Positions 35,900 to 44,407 of a DNA stretch of 64,000 nucleotides are shown here, in pieces (within the stretch, counting starts at the first letter, position 1; each line of letters begins with the position of its first letter). The stretch spans positions 2,170,001 to 2,234,000 of the forward strand of contig OZ252261.1 of assembly GCA_965249955.1 (NCBI GenBank). Reading direction: 5' to 3'. Source of the DNA: SB11 sp965249955 (GTDB lineage Bacteria > Bacteroidota > Bacteroidia > UBA8524). The notes beneath the pieces are model-generated. The model saw nothing but the letters and a program-made list of their open reading frames with translations. It searched no databases and was not told the origin of the DNA. Position numbers and translations under genes: made by a program.

Positions 35900-36145
35900 T
35901 TATATAAATAGTTGATGGTTATCATCAGCAGGTTTGTGCTTAAACAGCTTCTTATCCCAGCCAAAAATATAGCCTATAACAATCAAACCCACCAAGCCTA
36001 CAAAAGCAACTATATATGCCCAACTAAATTGTTTAAAATGTTCTGCAAATGAGAACCCTTGTGCTGATACTGATTGCTCAACTGTGTTTTGTGCAAACAG
36101 CAAACCCGATGTTATCATCAAGGTTAAAAATAATACTGCTTTCAT
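35900..36145 (-). CDS. Small exported single-helix membrane protein
   Basis: An 81-residue protein with a cleavable signal peptide (MKAVLFLTLMITSGLLFAQ) and one membrane helix (WAYIVAFVGLVGLIVIGYIFGW) followed by a basic tail KKLFKHKP. I do not recognise the family. The overall shape resembles small accessory subunits of membrane complexes, but no partner is nearby. It has its own terminator, so it is probably expressed alone. The 234 bp upstream, to the end of the ABC exporter, contain nothing I can name. Confidence 0.6.
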   Translation of the reverse strand: MKAVLFLTLMITSGLLFAQNTVEQSVSAQGFSFAEHFKQFSWAYIVAFVGLVGLIVIGYIFGWDKKLFKHKPADDNHQLFI

Positions 36146-36379
36146 GGCGGTAAAGGATTTGTTTAAAACTATATATCCAAAATTGCTGCCAAAAGTAAAT
36201 TACCTACTCTTGTTTTATTAATTGTATAAACAATTACAAAAAGTGTGCAATGCAATCTTACCTATTATTAGGCAAGCAAATTTGTTACTATATAGACAAC
36301 TTTTAACCTTTAAACGTTGTAAGTATCGAGCATATTATTATCATAGAAATGTAAAAAAGTATATAGGTATATCAAATCA

Positions 36380-38182
36380 TCAATTTAGTGTCAACTCTTC
36401 ATCAAATTGCAGTGCACTAAGTTTTTTATACAATCCATTCTCAGTTTGTACAAGTTGCGAGTGTGTGCCAATTTCGGCCACTTGTCCTTTATCAATCACC
36501 ACTATTTTATCAGCACTACGGATGGTTGATAATCGGTGAGCTATAATAAACGAGGTACGTCCTTGCATTAGTTTTTCAAGGGCATCTTGCACCAGTTTTT
36601 CGCTTTCGCTGTCTAGTGAACTAGTCGCTTCATCTAGTAATAATATGGTTGGATTTTTTAGCAAAGCGCGAGCAATAGCTATACGCTGGCGTTGTCCGCC
36701 CGATAGTTTCACACCACGTTCGCCCACAAGAGTGTCGTATCCTTCGGGGAAATCGGTAATAAAATCGTGTGCATTGGCTTGTTTGGCTGCTGCAATCACT
36801 TCTTCATCAGAGGCATTGTGTTTACCGTACAAAATATTTTCTTTTATAGTTCCGCCAAATAAAAATACATCTTGCGGTACAATGGCCATCTGGCGACGAA
36901 GGAAACTAAGAGGAATATCGCTTGATGGTTTATCATCGAACAAAATACTACCGCTTTGTGGCTCGTAAAAACGCAACAATAGGCTAACTATGGTCGATTT
37001 TCCTGCACCGCTAGGCCCTACCAATGCTATTTTTTCTCCCGCATGGGTAGTTAGTGAAATGTTTTTCAAAACATCGTAATCGGGACGGCTAGGGTAGTTA
37101 AACCCAACATTGTCAAAAGTTACATTACCGTTAATTACGAACTCAGGCGGAAGCGGTTTCTCCTCCATACTAATATCTTCGGGTTTTTCGTCCAAAAGTT
37201 CCAGTACACGGTCGGTGGCTCCCAATGCCTTTTGCAGTTGACTGTATTGTTCGATGATGCCGCTAAATGAACCTGCAACAAATAATGTGAGAGCAGCAAA
37301 AGTGGTTAGCTCTTTTTCGCCTAATGTTCCGTCATTGAATAATGTTAAAGAATACCATAAAAGAAACACTAAGGAACCCATCATTACTGTTACAATGAAA
37401 GAGAAAAACACTCCTCTTACATTTCCTAATTTAATGGCTAATTGTTTTACGGTATTTATACTTGTGCCATAACGGTCAATTTCAAAAAACTCATTTGCAA
37501 ATGATTTCACATTTTGTATCCCTTGCAATGTTTCTTCAACTACTGCATTACTGTCTGCAACTTTGTCTTGAACTTTTTTTGAGAATTTTCTGATATACCT
37601 TCCAAACAAAACAGCAATTATTGAAACCAATGGTACAATTGCCAGCATGACTAATGCTAATTGTGGTGTTATAAAGAATAACATGATAATACCACCTACA
37701 ATAATTATCAATTGACGCATTAGTTGAGCGATGTTAGAGGTAAAAGCGTCATGTATTTGTGATAGGTCTGCTGATACCCTACTGGTTAACTCACCTACTC
37801 TGCGTTGGGTGAAGAAAAGCATAGGTTGTTTGATAAGGTTTCTGTAAACATCCCTTCTAATATCTACTAGCATATTCTCAGCTACGTCTACAAACAGGCG
37901 TACCCTGAAGTATGAAAAAACTCCTTGAGCAACAAACATGGCTAACAGAAGTATGCCAACTTTATTAATTTCTTCTTTTGATTTTGATGCTGCGCCAATT
38001 AGGTCGCCAAGTAAATATGGAAAAACTAATCCAGTACTTCCGGTCAAAAGAAGAAATATAAAACCCAGTATAAATTTCCATTTTTGGTTGCCCATATAGT
38101 CAAAAAGTCGTGATGCTTTTTGCAGACTTTCTTTATTAATTTTTGCTTTGGGTATATCTTGTTGTTCACGTGAGCGGGCCAT
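36380..38182 (-). CDS. ABC exporter, MsbA-like half-transporter
   Basis: A 600-residue fused permease-ATPase. The exporter domain (about residues 35-330) has six helices and the coupling segment RVGELTSRVSADLSQIHDAF. The ATPase domain has Walker A GPSGAGKST, Q-loop IVPQDVFLFGGTI, signature LSGGQRQR, Walker B ILLLDEATSSLDSES and H-loop AHRLSTIRSAD. All catalytic residues are intact. Lipid or drug export is likely; an MsbA role in lipid A-core flipping would be reasonable but is not proven, since the gene is not next to LPS genes. It is only distantly similar to the exporter at 9049-10818. It appears monocistronic. Confidence 0.92.
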   Translation of the reverse strand: MARSREQQDIPKAKINKESLQKASRLFDYMGNQKWKFILGFIFLLLTGSTGLVFPYLLGDLIGAASKSKEEINKVGILLLAMFVAQGVFSYFRVRLFVDVAENMLVDIRRDVYRNLIKQPMLFFTQRRVGELTSRVSADLSQIHDAFTSNIAQLMRQLIIIVGGIIMLFFITPQLALVMLAIVPLVSIIAVLFGRYIRKFSKKVQDKVADSNAVVEETLQGIQNVKSFANEFFEIDRYGTSINTVKQLAIKLGNVRGVFFSFIVTVMMGSLVFLLWYSLTLFNDGTLGEKELTTFAALTLFVAGSFSGIIEQYSQLQKALGATDRVLELLDEKPEDISMEEKPLPPEFVINGNVTFDNVGFNYPSRPDYDVLKNISLTTHAGEKIALVGPSGAGKSTIVSLLLRFYEPQSGSILFDDKPSSDIPLSFLRRQMAIVPQDVFLFGGTIKENILYGKHNASDEEVIAAAKQANAHDFITDFPEGYDTLVGERGVKLSGGQRQRIAIARALLKNPTILLLDEATSSLDSESEKLVQDALEKLMQGRTSFIIAHRLSTIRSADKIVVIDKGQVAEIGTHSQLVQTENGLYKKLSALQFDEELTLN

Positions 38183-38299
38183 GGTGCGGTTATCGTTATT
38201 AGTTTTAAGTTGACGGATAAGGGAGGTTTTTACTTTAAAAAAGACGCATTTTTCAATTTTTTTAAACCATAAATCTCCAAATCAACAATCAAAAAATTG

Positions 38300-39157
38300 T
38301 TATACTAAGCTTCCTGTCATCCACAACCATACCATAGTGGTAAGGGCTGCAATATTGGCACAAATGCCAAACAGTTTAATCAAATGTAAAGGGTAGGGTT
38401 TATTTTTAAAGATAAAAAGGGCATCAACCATCATATATAGTGCGTAGAGCAGCAAAAAACCACCCAGAAACAGCTCGTTAAATTGTTTTAGCAATAGCCA
38501 TGCTTCAATAGCAACAATTACTGCCAATACTAATTTTGAATAACGGTAGCCCAATACAGTTGCACTGGTTTTGCGACCTCCTGCTCTGTCGGGTTCAATG
38601 TCCATTACCTCACCAATAAGGTGCGATTGTATAGCAAACAACATTAAATACAAATAGGTGTATAAGGGTACGGTTTCAACTTGGTTTAGTCGCACACTCA
38701 TTACCAAAGCCAATAAATAACCCAGTGATACAAATATTTCTAACGGTGGTCGGCCACTTATCAGCACCCGTTTATCGTTGTATATAAAATTGAGGAATAG
38801 TAATGTCCCCAACCACCAAATAATATAATAGCCTGTGTAGTAAGTAAAAAAGAGTAAAAAGGGTACTTGCGCCAATATGTTTACCCATATTATTTGCTTG
38901 CGCAGTTGACGGTTGCCCACAGCACCAAATAAAAAGGTGTTTTTACGTGGATTGAGGGCGTCAATTTCAAAATCAGCCCAATCGTTCCAACTGTAAATAA
39001 AGTAATTGAAAGGGAAGGTGAAGTATATCAAGCCTACCCAAAATACAGGACTTTGCCAAATATCCATACCCGCGGTGGGTATAACGTACAGCCAAATGGT
39101 AGGAAACCACAAGCCCGGACGTGATGTTTTTAGATGAAATTTAAAGGTATTGGGCAC
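38300..39157 (-). CDS. UbiA-family prenyltransferase
   Basis: A 285-residue membrane prenyltransferase. The two Asp-rich motifs are present: NDWADFEID (NDxxDxxxD) near residue 65, and MDIEPDRAGGRKTSATVLG near residue 165. About eight helices lie around them. I use a GTG at 39157, where the product begins PNTFKFHLKTSRPGLWFPT, the usual N-terminal block. The upstream ATG at 39217 lies inside a repeat element. A promoter-like TTATTTTG sits just before the GTG. UbiA enzymes attach isoprenoids to aromatic rings or sugars (quinones, heme, carotenoid or decaprenyl-phosphoribose routes); the substrate is not clear here. Confidence 0.86.
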   Translation of the reverse strand: MPNTFKFHLKTSRPGLWFPTIWLYVIPTAGMDIWQSPVFWVGLIYFTFPFNYFIYSWNDWADFEIDALNPRKNTFLFGAVGNRQLRKQIIWVNILAQVPFLLFFTYYTGYYIIWWLGTLLFLNFIYNDKRVLISGRPPLEIFVSLGYLLALVMSVRLNQVETVPLYTYLYLMLFAIQSHLIGEVMDIEPDRAGGRKTSATVLGYRYSKLVLAVIVAIEAWLLLKQFNELFLGGFLLLYALYMMVDALFIFKNKPYPLHLIKLFGICANIAALTTMVWLWMTGSLV

Positions 39158-39190
39158 AATGCAAAATAATGAATTTAGAGGGTTATTTTT

Positions 39191-39447
39191 CAGTAGACTG
39201 AAGTCTACTGCTATCAAAATTACAAGGCGAAAGAGGACTTAAGTCCTCTTTCGCCTTGTAATCTCAAAAGGATAGGGTTTTAACCCTGTCAAAATTTTTT
39301 AGCCTTTTGTTTTACTCACCCCTGAATAATTATAAAAGCAATCTTTCCTCAACTTTTCCCCTCTCTTTTTTTGTAAGAGAGGGGCGAGGTGCAAGAGAGG
39401 TTACACACTCAATAATCGGGGTGAGTTAAAGGGAAATATGTTTTGAG
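39191..39447. repeat. Composite palindromic repeat element, copy A
   Basis: This fills most of the 393-bp divergent spacer between the UbiA gene and the membrane protein gene at 39551. In order it holds: a hairpin CAGTAGACT/AGTCTACTG (39191-39210); a loopless 44-bp perfect palindrome with outer ATTACAAGGCG (39219-39262); a hairpin AGGGTT/AACCCT (39273-39288); and a block with imperfect inverted ends, ACTCACCCC at 39314 and GGGGTGAGTTAAA ending 39430, around a 10-bp stem CCCCTCTCTT/AAGAGAGGGG (39358-39384). Copy B at 57903-58190 has the same parts in the same order on the opposite strand. There is no coding capacity, so any mobility would depend on a transposase elsewhere. Confidence 0.85.
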
Positions 39448-39550
39448 TTCGGATTAAAAGTATTGGACACAGTGTAAAATACTCGAGTAAAAAATTATAC
39501 CTTTAATAATATTAAGAAAAAATTAACTTGCAGTTAATTCGTCAATAAGC

Positions 39551-40066
39551 ATGGAAAGAAACACTTACATTTTGACTAAAAGTTCAGTCATTTTCTTAAT
39601 GAGATATTATTTAGTGCTTTTGTTTATTGGAATACTTGCTACTTGTTTAGCTTTAACTTATGAAGGTTACAGTACATATATCACAATAACAACAGTTTCA
39701 ATAGTGGGGGGCTTTGGATCTGCTATTCTTGGGAGCACTATATTTTATTTACGAAAGCTCTATAAAGCAAATATTAATGAGAAAATTATTTTCCCTAGTA
39801 GTGATGCAGAACGAAACAAAGAAATAGGAGTTAGGGCGTATTTTTTTTTAAGACCCATTTTTGCAGTAGTTTTCTCTTTACTGATTCATATCTTACTTAA
39901 GTATGGTGTTCACATTATAACTGTTAAGGAAACACGTTTAGATGAAGGACTTATTTATACATCTATGTTTCTTTCTTTTTTTGCTGGATTTTCATCAGGA
40001 GATTTCATAACATATATGGAGAAGAAAGGACAAAATCTTGTATCAAGTATTTTTAAGAATAATTAA
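39551..40066 (+). CDS. Four-helix membrane protein of an AT-rich cassette
   Basis: A 171-residue protein of unknown family with four predicted membrane helices (about residues 15-36, 44-66, 95-118 and 130-150). A loop of about 25 residues (KLYKANINEKIIFPSSDAER) lies between helices 2 and 3. There is no signal peptide. It lies 8 bp upstream of the kinase-Nudix gene, so the two are almost surely cotranscribed. The DNA is visibly more AT-rich than its neighbours, and Arg is encoded mainly by AGA. This points to acquisition by transfer next to the repeat element. A role as a membrane effector or sensor for its partner is possible but only inferred. Confidence 0.75.
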   Translation: MERNTYILTKSSVIFLMRYYLVLLFIGILATCLALTYEGYSTYITITTVSIVGGFGSAILGSTIFYLRKLYKANINEKIIFPSSDAERNKEIGVRAYFFLRPIFAVVFSLLIHILLKYGVHIITVKETRLDEGLIYTSMFLSFFAGFSSGDFITYMEKKGQNLVSSIFKNN

Positions 40067-40074
40067 ATATAAGT

Positions 40075-41454
40075 ATGGAAAAACTTCATAAAGAAAAAAC
40101 GATTAAAGAATTAGAAAAACTTGCATCAGAAGTATTAAAATTAAAACAAGATAGAGAGCAAAGGAGGCCATTGTTAATTGAATTTTGTGGTAGCCCTAAG
40201 TCAGGGAAATCAACGACAATAAACTCATTAAATATTTTTTTAAAGAGAAATGGCTTTAATACTGTTGTTTTAACTGAACGGGCAAGTGTAAGCCCAATTG
40301 AAAATAAGACACACCCTTTTTTTAACATTTGGACTCTTACTTCTGCGATTTCGGAGATTGTTAGAAATCTGGATCAAGGGAAAGATAGGGTTGATATTAT
40401 TATCTCAGACAGGGGTATATTTGATGCATTATGTTGGTTTGAATGGCTCAACTCGAATCCAAATAATAATTCCCCATATCTTGATGATGAATCATATAAG
40501 TCTCTTGTTCAATTTATTTTAATGGAAATGTGGATTAACTATTTAGATTTAATATATGTTTTCAAGGTGTCCCCTGAAACCTCTATTACTCGTGAGTATG
40601 CAAACTTATTAACTGAAAAACGAGGGTCAATAATGAGAGAACCTGTATTAGATGGCTTTAATAATGCTATTCAAATAGTAATGTCAAAATATAGTGCAAA
40701 ATTTAGAAATGTAAAAATAATAGAAACCGATACAGAAGAAAGAAATAATGAACCAAATACAGTTAGCTATGATGTAACGTCAGAGATCCTAAAAAACCTG
40801 AAAGATTTATTGATCGAGAAGATTGGATATTTCGATGGAAAAATAAGGGATGAATTTAAATCAGGACTAAATGATGTTAAATTGTTAGATAATCAAAAGC
40901 TTAAATTTGATAATAGAGATAAAGTAGAAAATAAGGACTTTATCCAACCCATTGTGATTTCGGTTATTACAAATATTGACCGATCCAAATTTTTAGTAGT
41001 TAAAAAGAATAATAAAAGAATTTCTCCTCATTCTCCTGAAAAGGATGCGTTACTTGTATACATCGGTGGACATGTAAGGCGAGAGGATGAAAAAGAAACT
41101 ATTTTGCAGACTTTCGAAAAGGCTCTTCATAGAGAAATACAAGAAGAAATTGGCGAGTCGATTTCGATTAAAAATAGCGAGCCTTATCTTATATATTCCC
41201 CAGATTCATCGATCAGTATGAAGCATATTGCAATTTGTTACATAATCGAAATGGATCTTGACGAGAAGAAGTTTAAACTTGTTTCTGATGAGTTTATTAT
41301 GAAAACTGGAACATCAAAAAGCGGTCAAATTTTAAAAGTAAATGAAATTATATCTGAAGAAAATAAGTTGGAATCTTGGAGTCGAATAATACTTAAAAAA
41401 ATATTTCTAATTAATCTTCCTAAGAATTCTGGCCTTTTTGAAGAGAGTTTCTAA
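40075..41454 (+). CDS. P-loop kinase-like domain fused to a Nudix hydrolase domain
   Basis: A 459-residue fusion. The N-terminal 240 residues form a P-loop NTPase of nucleotide-kinase type: Walker A GSPKSGKST at 39-47, IISDRGIFDALCWFEWL near 109-125 (a DRG motif as in thymidylate and deoxynucleoside kinases) and a LID-like KRGSIMREP near 182-190. A charged linker leads to a C-terminal Nudix domain (about 288-440) with the core REIQEEIGE at 353-361. The spacing between the GG and RE parts of the Nudix box is longer than usual. Substrate is unknown; a nucleotide or nucleotide-like signal is plausible. Arg codons are mostly AGA/AGG, whereas neighbouring core genes prefer CGT/CGC. Together with the membrane protein gene it may be a defence or stress module. 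Confidence 0.82.
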   Translation: MEKLHKEKTIKELEKLASEVLKLKQDREQRRPLLIEFCGSPKSGKSTTINSLNIFLKRNGFNTVVLTERASVSPIENKTHPFFNIWTLTSAISEIVRNLDQGKDRVDIIISDRGIFDALCWFEWLNSNPNNNSPYLDDESYKSLVQFILMEMWINYLDLIYVFKVSPETSITREYANLLTEKRGSIMREPVLDGFNNAIQIVMSKYSAKFRNVKIIETDTEERNNEPNTVSYDVTSEILKNLKDLLIEKIGYFDGKIRDEFKSGLNDVKLLDNQKLKFDNRDKVENKDFIQPIVISVITNIDRSKFLVVKKNNKRISPHSPEKDALLVYIGGHVRREDEKETILQTFEKALHREIQEEIGESISIKNSEPYLIYSPDSSISMKHIAICYIIEMDLDEKKFKLVSDEFIMKTGTSKSGQILKVNEIISEENKLESWSRIILKKIFLINLPKNSGLFEESF

Positions 41455-41468
41455 TACGGTTCAAATGT

Positions 41469-41903
41469 TTACTTTCTCCCATACACCGTCTCCGACTCAT
41501 AATCCTTTTTAGCCCCGATTACTTTTACATATTGGCGGTAAGAATTATTCGATAATTTCTCAAAATATCCGTCGTACATATCAGCACCGCAAATATGTGG
41601 GTTTAATGAAACCAAACGTTCGCCTTCGGGCTGGTAGGTTTGGTAGTGTTGGTCAATATTTGCTCCGTCGTTATAAATAAGCGTTAGTTTGTCATCTTCA
41701 AACTCATAAATAAAACTTCTAAAAAAAGAAAAAGAGTTATTGTTATTGGTTAGCTGTAGCTCGCCCTTTTCGCTATAAATTAATATTGTGGGGTTTTCAC
41801 CTTCCTCAAAAATGGCAGTGCCTTTTGCTGTGCCTTGCACATTTTCGCCCGTAAAAATTTTACGTTCAAAAGCCCACTCACCAATAAAAAATGTATGCAG
41901 CAT
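41469..41903 (-). CDS. DUF6314 family protein
   Basis: A 144-residue soluble protein. The features FFIGEWAFERKI, VQGTAKGTAIF, LIYSEKGELQL and the C-terminal NPHICGADMYDGYF with conserved His, Cys and Asp match DUF6314, a small beta-barrel, lipocalin-like family of unknown function. There is no signal peptide. It is convergent with the kinase-Nudix gene (14 bp) and divergent from the ABC-F gene. Its base composition is like the core genome, so the foreign-looking cassette ends before it. Confidence 0.75.
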   Translation of the reverse strand: MLHTFFIGEWAFERKIFTGENVQGTAKGTAIFEEGENPTILIYSEKGELQLTNNNNSFSFFRSFIYEFEDDKLTLIYNDGANIDQHYQTYQPEGERLVSLNPHICGADMYDGYFEKLSNNSYRQYVKVIGAKKDYESETVYGRK

Positions 41904-41916
41904 AGTGTACAGTTGG

Positions 41917-41938
41917 TTGCCTATTTTTCAATAGGCAA
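41917..41938. promoter_or_regulatory. 9-bp hairpin between DUF6314 and ABC-F genes
   Basis: TTGCCTATT and AATAGGCAA are perfect arms around a TTTC loop. It lies 14 bp upstream of the DUF6314 start and about 60 bp upstream of the ABC-F promoter. It may be an operator or a small repeat; nothing decides between them. Confidence 0.4.
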
Positions 41939-41998
41939 TAATCTTGCAAAGTTTGTCAAACATAAGGCTTCTAATTAGTTAATCCATCCCCTTTTATC

Positions 41999-42006
41999 TA
42001 TCTTTG
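41999..42006 (+). promoter_or_regulatory. Promoter of the ABC-F gene
   Basis: TATCTTTG followed by CA is a full match to the Bacteroidota -7 consensus, 23 bp upstream of the ATG at 42030. Confidence 0.6.
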
Positions 42007-42029
42007 CAAACTTTTAAAATAAGGTACAA

Positions 42030-43661
42030 ATGCTTACAGTTTCTAATGTTTCCCTGCGTTTTGGCAAGCGCGTTTTGTTTGATGAGGTAAATGTAAAATT
42101 TACCCCCGGCAATTGTTATGGTGTAATTGGTGCCAATGGTGCAGGAAAATCAACTTTTATCAAAATTCTTTCGGGCGAGATAGAAGCCCAAACGGGTAGC
42201 GTTAGCATGACCCCCGGTATGCGTATGAGCGTACTAAGTCAAAATCACTTTGCGTTTGACGAGTTTACGGTGATAAACACTGTGATAATGGGCAACAAAA
42301 AACTTTGGGATATAATGCAAGAAAAAGACGCCTTGTATGCTAAACCCGATTTTAATGATGCCGACGGACACCGTGCCAGTGAATTAGAAGGCGACTTTGC
42401 CGAGATGAACGGCTGGATGGCCGAAAGCGATGCTGCCGAGCTTTTAAGTAATTTGGGGATAAAAGAAAGCATGCACAACCGTGCTATGAACGAGCTTAGC
42501 GGTAACGAAAAAGTGCGTGTATTGCTTGCTCAAGCATTATTTGGCGATCCTGATATTTTGCTGCTGGATGAGCCTACTAACGATTTGGATATTGAAACAG
42601 TAGATTGGTTGGAGAACTTTTTGGCTGATTTTAAAAATATAGTAATTGTAGTGTCTCACGACAGGCACTTTTTAGATACAGTGTGTACGCACATTGTAGA
42701 TATTGACTACAACAAACTAAAAATATATACCGGTAACTACTCTTTCTGGTACGAATCAAGCCAATTGGCATTGAAACAACGTGGCGACCAAAACAAAAAA
42801 GCTGAGGAAAAACGCAAAGAGTTGCAAGATTTTATCTCGCGCTTTAGTGCCAATGCTGCAAAATCAAAACAAGCTACCAGTCGTAAAAAACTGTTAGAGA
42901 AGTTAAATATTGAAGAGATAGAGGCGAGTACCCGTAAATACCCGGGCATATTGTTTCAGCCTGAACGCGAAGCAGGCGACCAAGTATTAACAGTGGATAA
43001 ACTGGCAAAATCGGTTGACGGCGAAGTGTTATTTAAAGACATTAGCTTTACCCTAAACAAAGGCGATAAAGTAGCCATTGTATCAAAAAGCAGTATGGCT
43101 ATTACTACCTTCTTTAAAGTATTAATGGAGGAAGTAAAACCTGATAAAGGCGAGTTTACTTGGGGTGTTACCATTACCAAAACTTACCTGCCAAATGATA
43201 ACAGTCACTTTTTTGAAGGTGTAGACGATAACCTTGTGGATTGGCTTCGCCAATTTAGTACTGAGAAAGATGAGACTTTTATCCGTGGATTTTTAGGTCG
43301 TATGTTGTTTAGTGGTGAGGAAACCCAAAAAAAGGCAAAAGTATTATCAGGAGGTGAAAAAGTACGTTGTATGACCAGCCGAATGATGTTGCAAAACGCA
43401 AACTTTTTAGTGTTAGACGAACCCACCAACCACTTAGATTTGGAGTCTATTACAGCCTTTAACGATGCGCTGATTAGCTTCAAAGGCGGAATATTATTTA
43501 CCAGTCATGATCACCAGTTTATGCAAACTGTTGCCAACCGTATTATAGAAATTACACCCAAAGGCACATTAGATAAGCTTATGACTTATGATGATTATAT
43601 TAGCAGCCCCGAAATAAAAGAACAAAGGGCTGAAATGTACGGAACACCTGTCAATGCTTAA
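42030..43661 (+). CDS. ABC-F ribosome-associated ATPase, YbiT/YkpA type
   Basis: A 543-residue soluble protein with two ABC domains and no membrane part. ABC-F proteins act on the ribosome, tuning elongation or protecting from antibiotics. Domain 1 has Walker A GANGAGKST, signature LSGNEKV and Walker B ILLLDEPTNDLD. The linker (residues about 245-300) is Lys-rich. Domain 2 has signature LSGGEKV and Walker B LVLDEPTNHLD, but its Walker A is degenerate (VSKSSMAITT in place of GxxGxGKST). Loss in the second site is characteristic of the YbiT/YkpA branch; the missing Lys is notable. It is monocistronic with its own promoter, with a tandem of FKBP genes 19 bp downstream. Confidence 0.9.
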   Translation: MLTVSNVSLRFGKRVLFDEVNVKFTPGNCYGVIGANGAGKSTFIKILSGEIEAQTGSVSMTPGMRMSVLSQNHFAFDEFTVINTVIMGNKKLWDIMQEKDALYAKPDFNDADGHRASELEGDFAEMNGWMAESDAAELLSNLGIKESMHNRAMNELSGNEKVRVLLAQALFGDPDILLLDEPTNDLDIETVDWLENFLADFKNIVIVVSHDRHFLDTVCTHIVDIDYNKLKIYTGNYSFWYESSQLALKQRGDQNKKAEEKRKELQDFISRFSANAAKSKQATSRKKLLEKLNIEEIEASTRKYPGILFQPEREAGDQVLTVDKLAKSVDGEVLFKDISFTLNKGDKVAIVSKSSMAITTFFKVLMEEVKPDKGEFTWGVTITKTYLPNDNSHFFEGVDDNLVDWLRQFSTEKDETFIRGFLGRMLFSGEETQKKAKVLSGGEKVRCMTSRMMLQNANFLVLDEPTNHLDLESITAFNDALISFKGGILFTSHDHQFMQTVANRIIEITPKGTLDKLMTYDDYISSPEIKEQRAEMYGTPVNA

Positions 43662-43680
43662 AAAAAACGATTAAAAATAA

Positions 43681-44385
43681 ATGAAACTATTAACTACAAC
43701 TTTTATTACTTGCCTGTTATTAGCTAGTTGCTCATCAGGTAAAAAAACCACTAACGAAAGTAAAGCTGTTACGCTTACCAATTATAACGATTCTGTTGCC
43801 TATGCACTGGGTGTATTGTATGGTAAAAGCCTTAAAGACCAAGGCTTTGATGATGTAAATACAGAAATCTTGTTGTCAACCTTCAAACAAAGTATTGAAG
43901 GCAAGCTAACCGATAGCTCTTCATTAATTGAAACTCAAAATTGCAACGGTATCGTAAACAATTACTTTATTAAAAAGAAAGAAGCTGTAGCTATACAAAA
44001 CCTAGCCGAAGGCGAAGCTTTTTTAGCTAAAAACAAAACTGAAAAAGGAGTAACTACTACTGCTAGTGGACTACAATATAAAGTAATTAAAGAAGGAACA
44101 GGCGCAAAACCAACCTCAACTAGCAGTGTAACAGTTCACTATACGGGTAAACTGATTGACGGTCGTGTGTTTGATAGCTCGGTTGAGCGTGGAGAGCCTA
44201 TTTCGTTTGCACTGAACGGTGTTATAAAAGGCTGGACTGAAGGTTTACAATTAATGACTGAAGGTTCTAAATACAGGTTTTTTATACCTTCAAATTTGGC
44301 CTATGGCGCACAAGGAGCTCAAGGTTCTATAATTGGCGCAAATGCTACATTAATATTTGACGTTGAACTTATAAAAATAGATTAA
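43681..44385 (+). CDS. FKBP-type peptidyl-prolyl isomerase lipoprotein
   Basis: A 234-residue lipoprotein (FITCLLLASCSSGKK). Residues about 30-110 are an FKBP_N-like dimerisation region (DSVAYALGVLYGKSLKDQGF), and residues about 125-234 are the catalytic FKBP domain (SVTVHYTGKLIDGRVFDSSV, GVIKGWTEGLQLMTEGSKYR, NATLIFDVELIKID). It catalyses prolyl cis-trans isomerisation of periplasmic or outer-membrane proteins. The lipobox differentiates it from the second, cytoplasmic copy 22 bp downstream, with which it shares strong similarity over the FKBP domain. The pair arose by tandem duplication of the catalytic domain. Confidence 0.92.
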   Translation: MKLLTTTFITCLLLASCSSGKKTTNESKAVTLTNYNDSVAYALGVLYGKSLKDQGFDDVNTEILLSTFKQSIEGKLTDSSSLIETQNCNGIVNNYFIKKKEAVAIQNLAEGEAFLAKNKTEKGVTTTASGLQYKVIKEGTGAKPTSTSSVTVHYTGKLIDGRVFDSSVERGEPISFALNGVIKGWTEGLQLMTEGSKYRFFIPSNLAYGAQGAQGSIIGANATLIFDVELIKID

Positions 44386-44407
44386 TCACCCACTAAATTT
44401 TAAAGAG

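Noticed and set aside
39191..39447. A CRISPR array
   Set aside because: The repeats are inverted hairpins of different sequence, not direct repeats with regular unique spacers.
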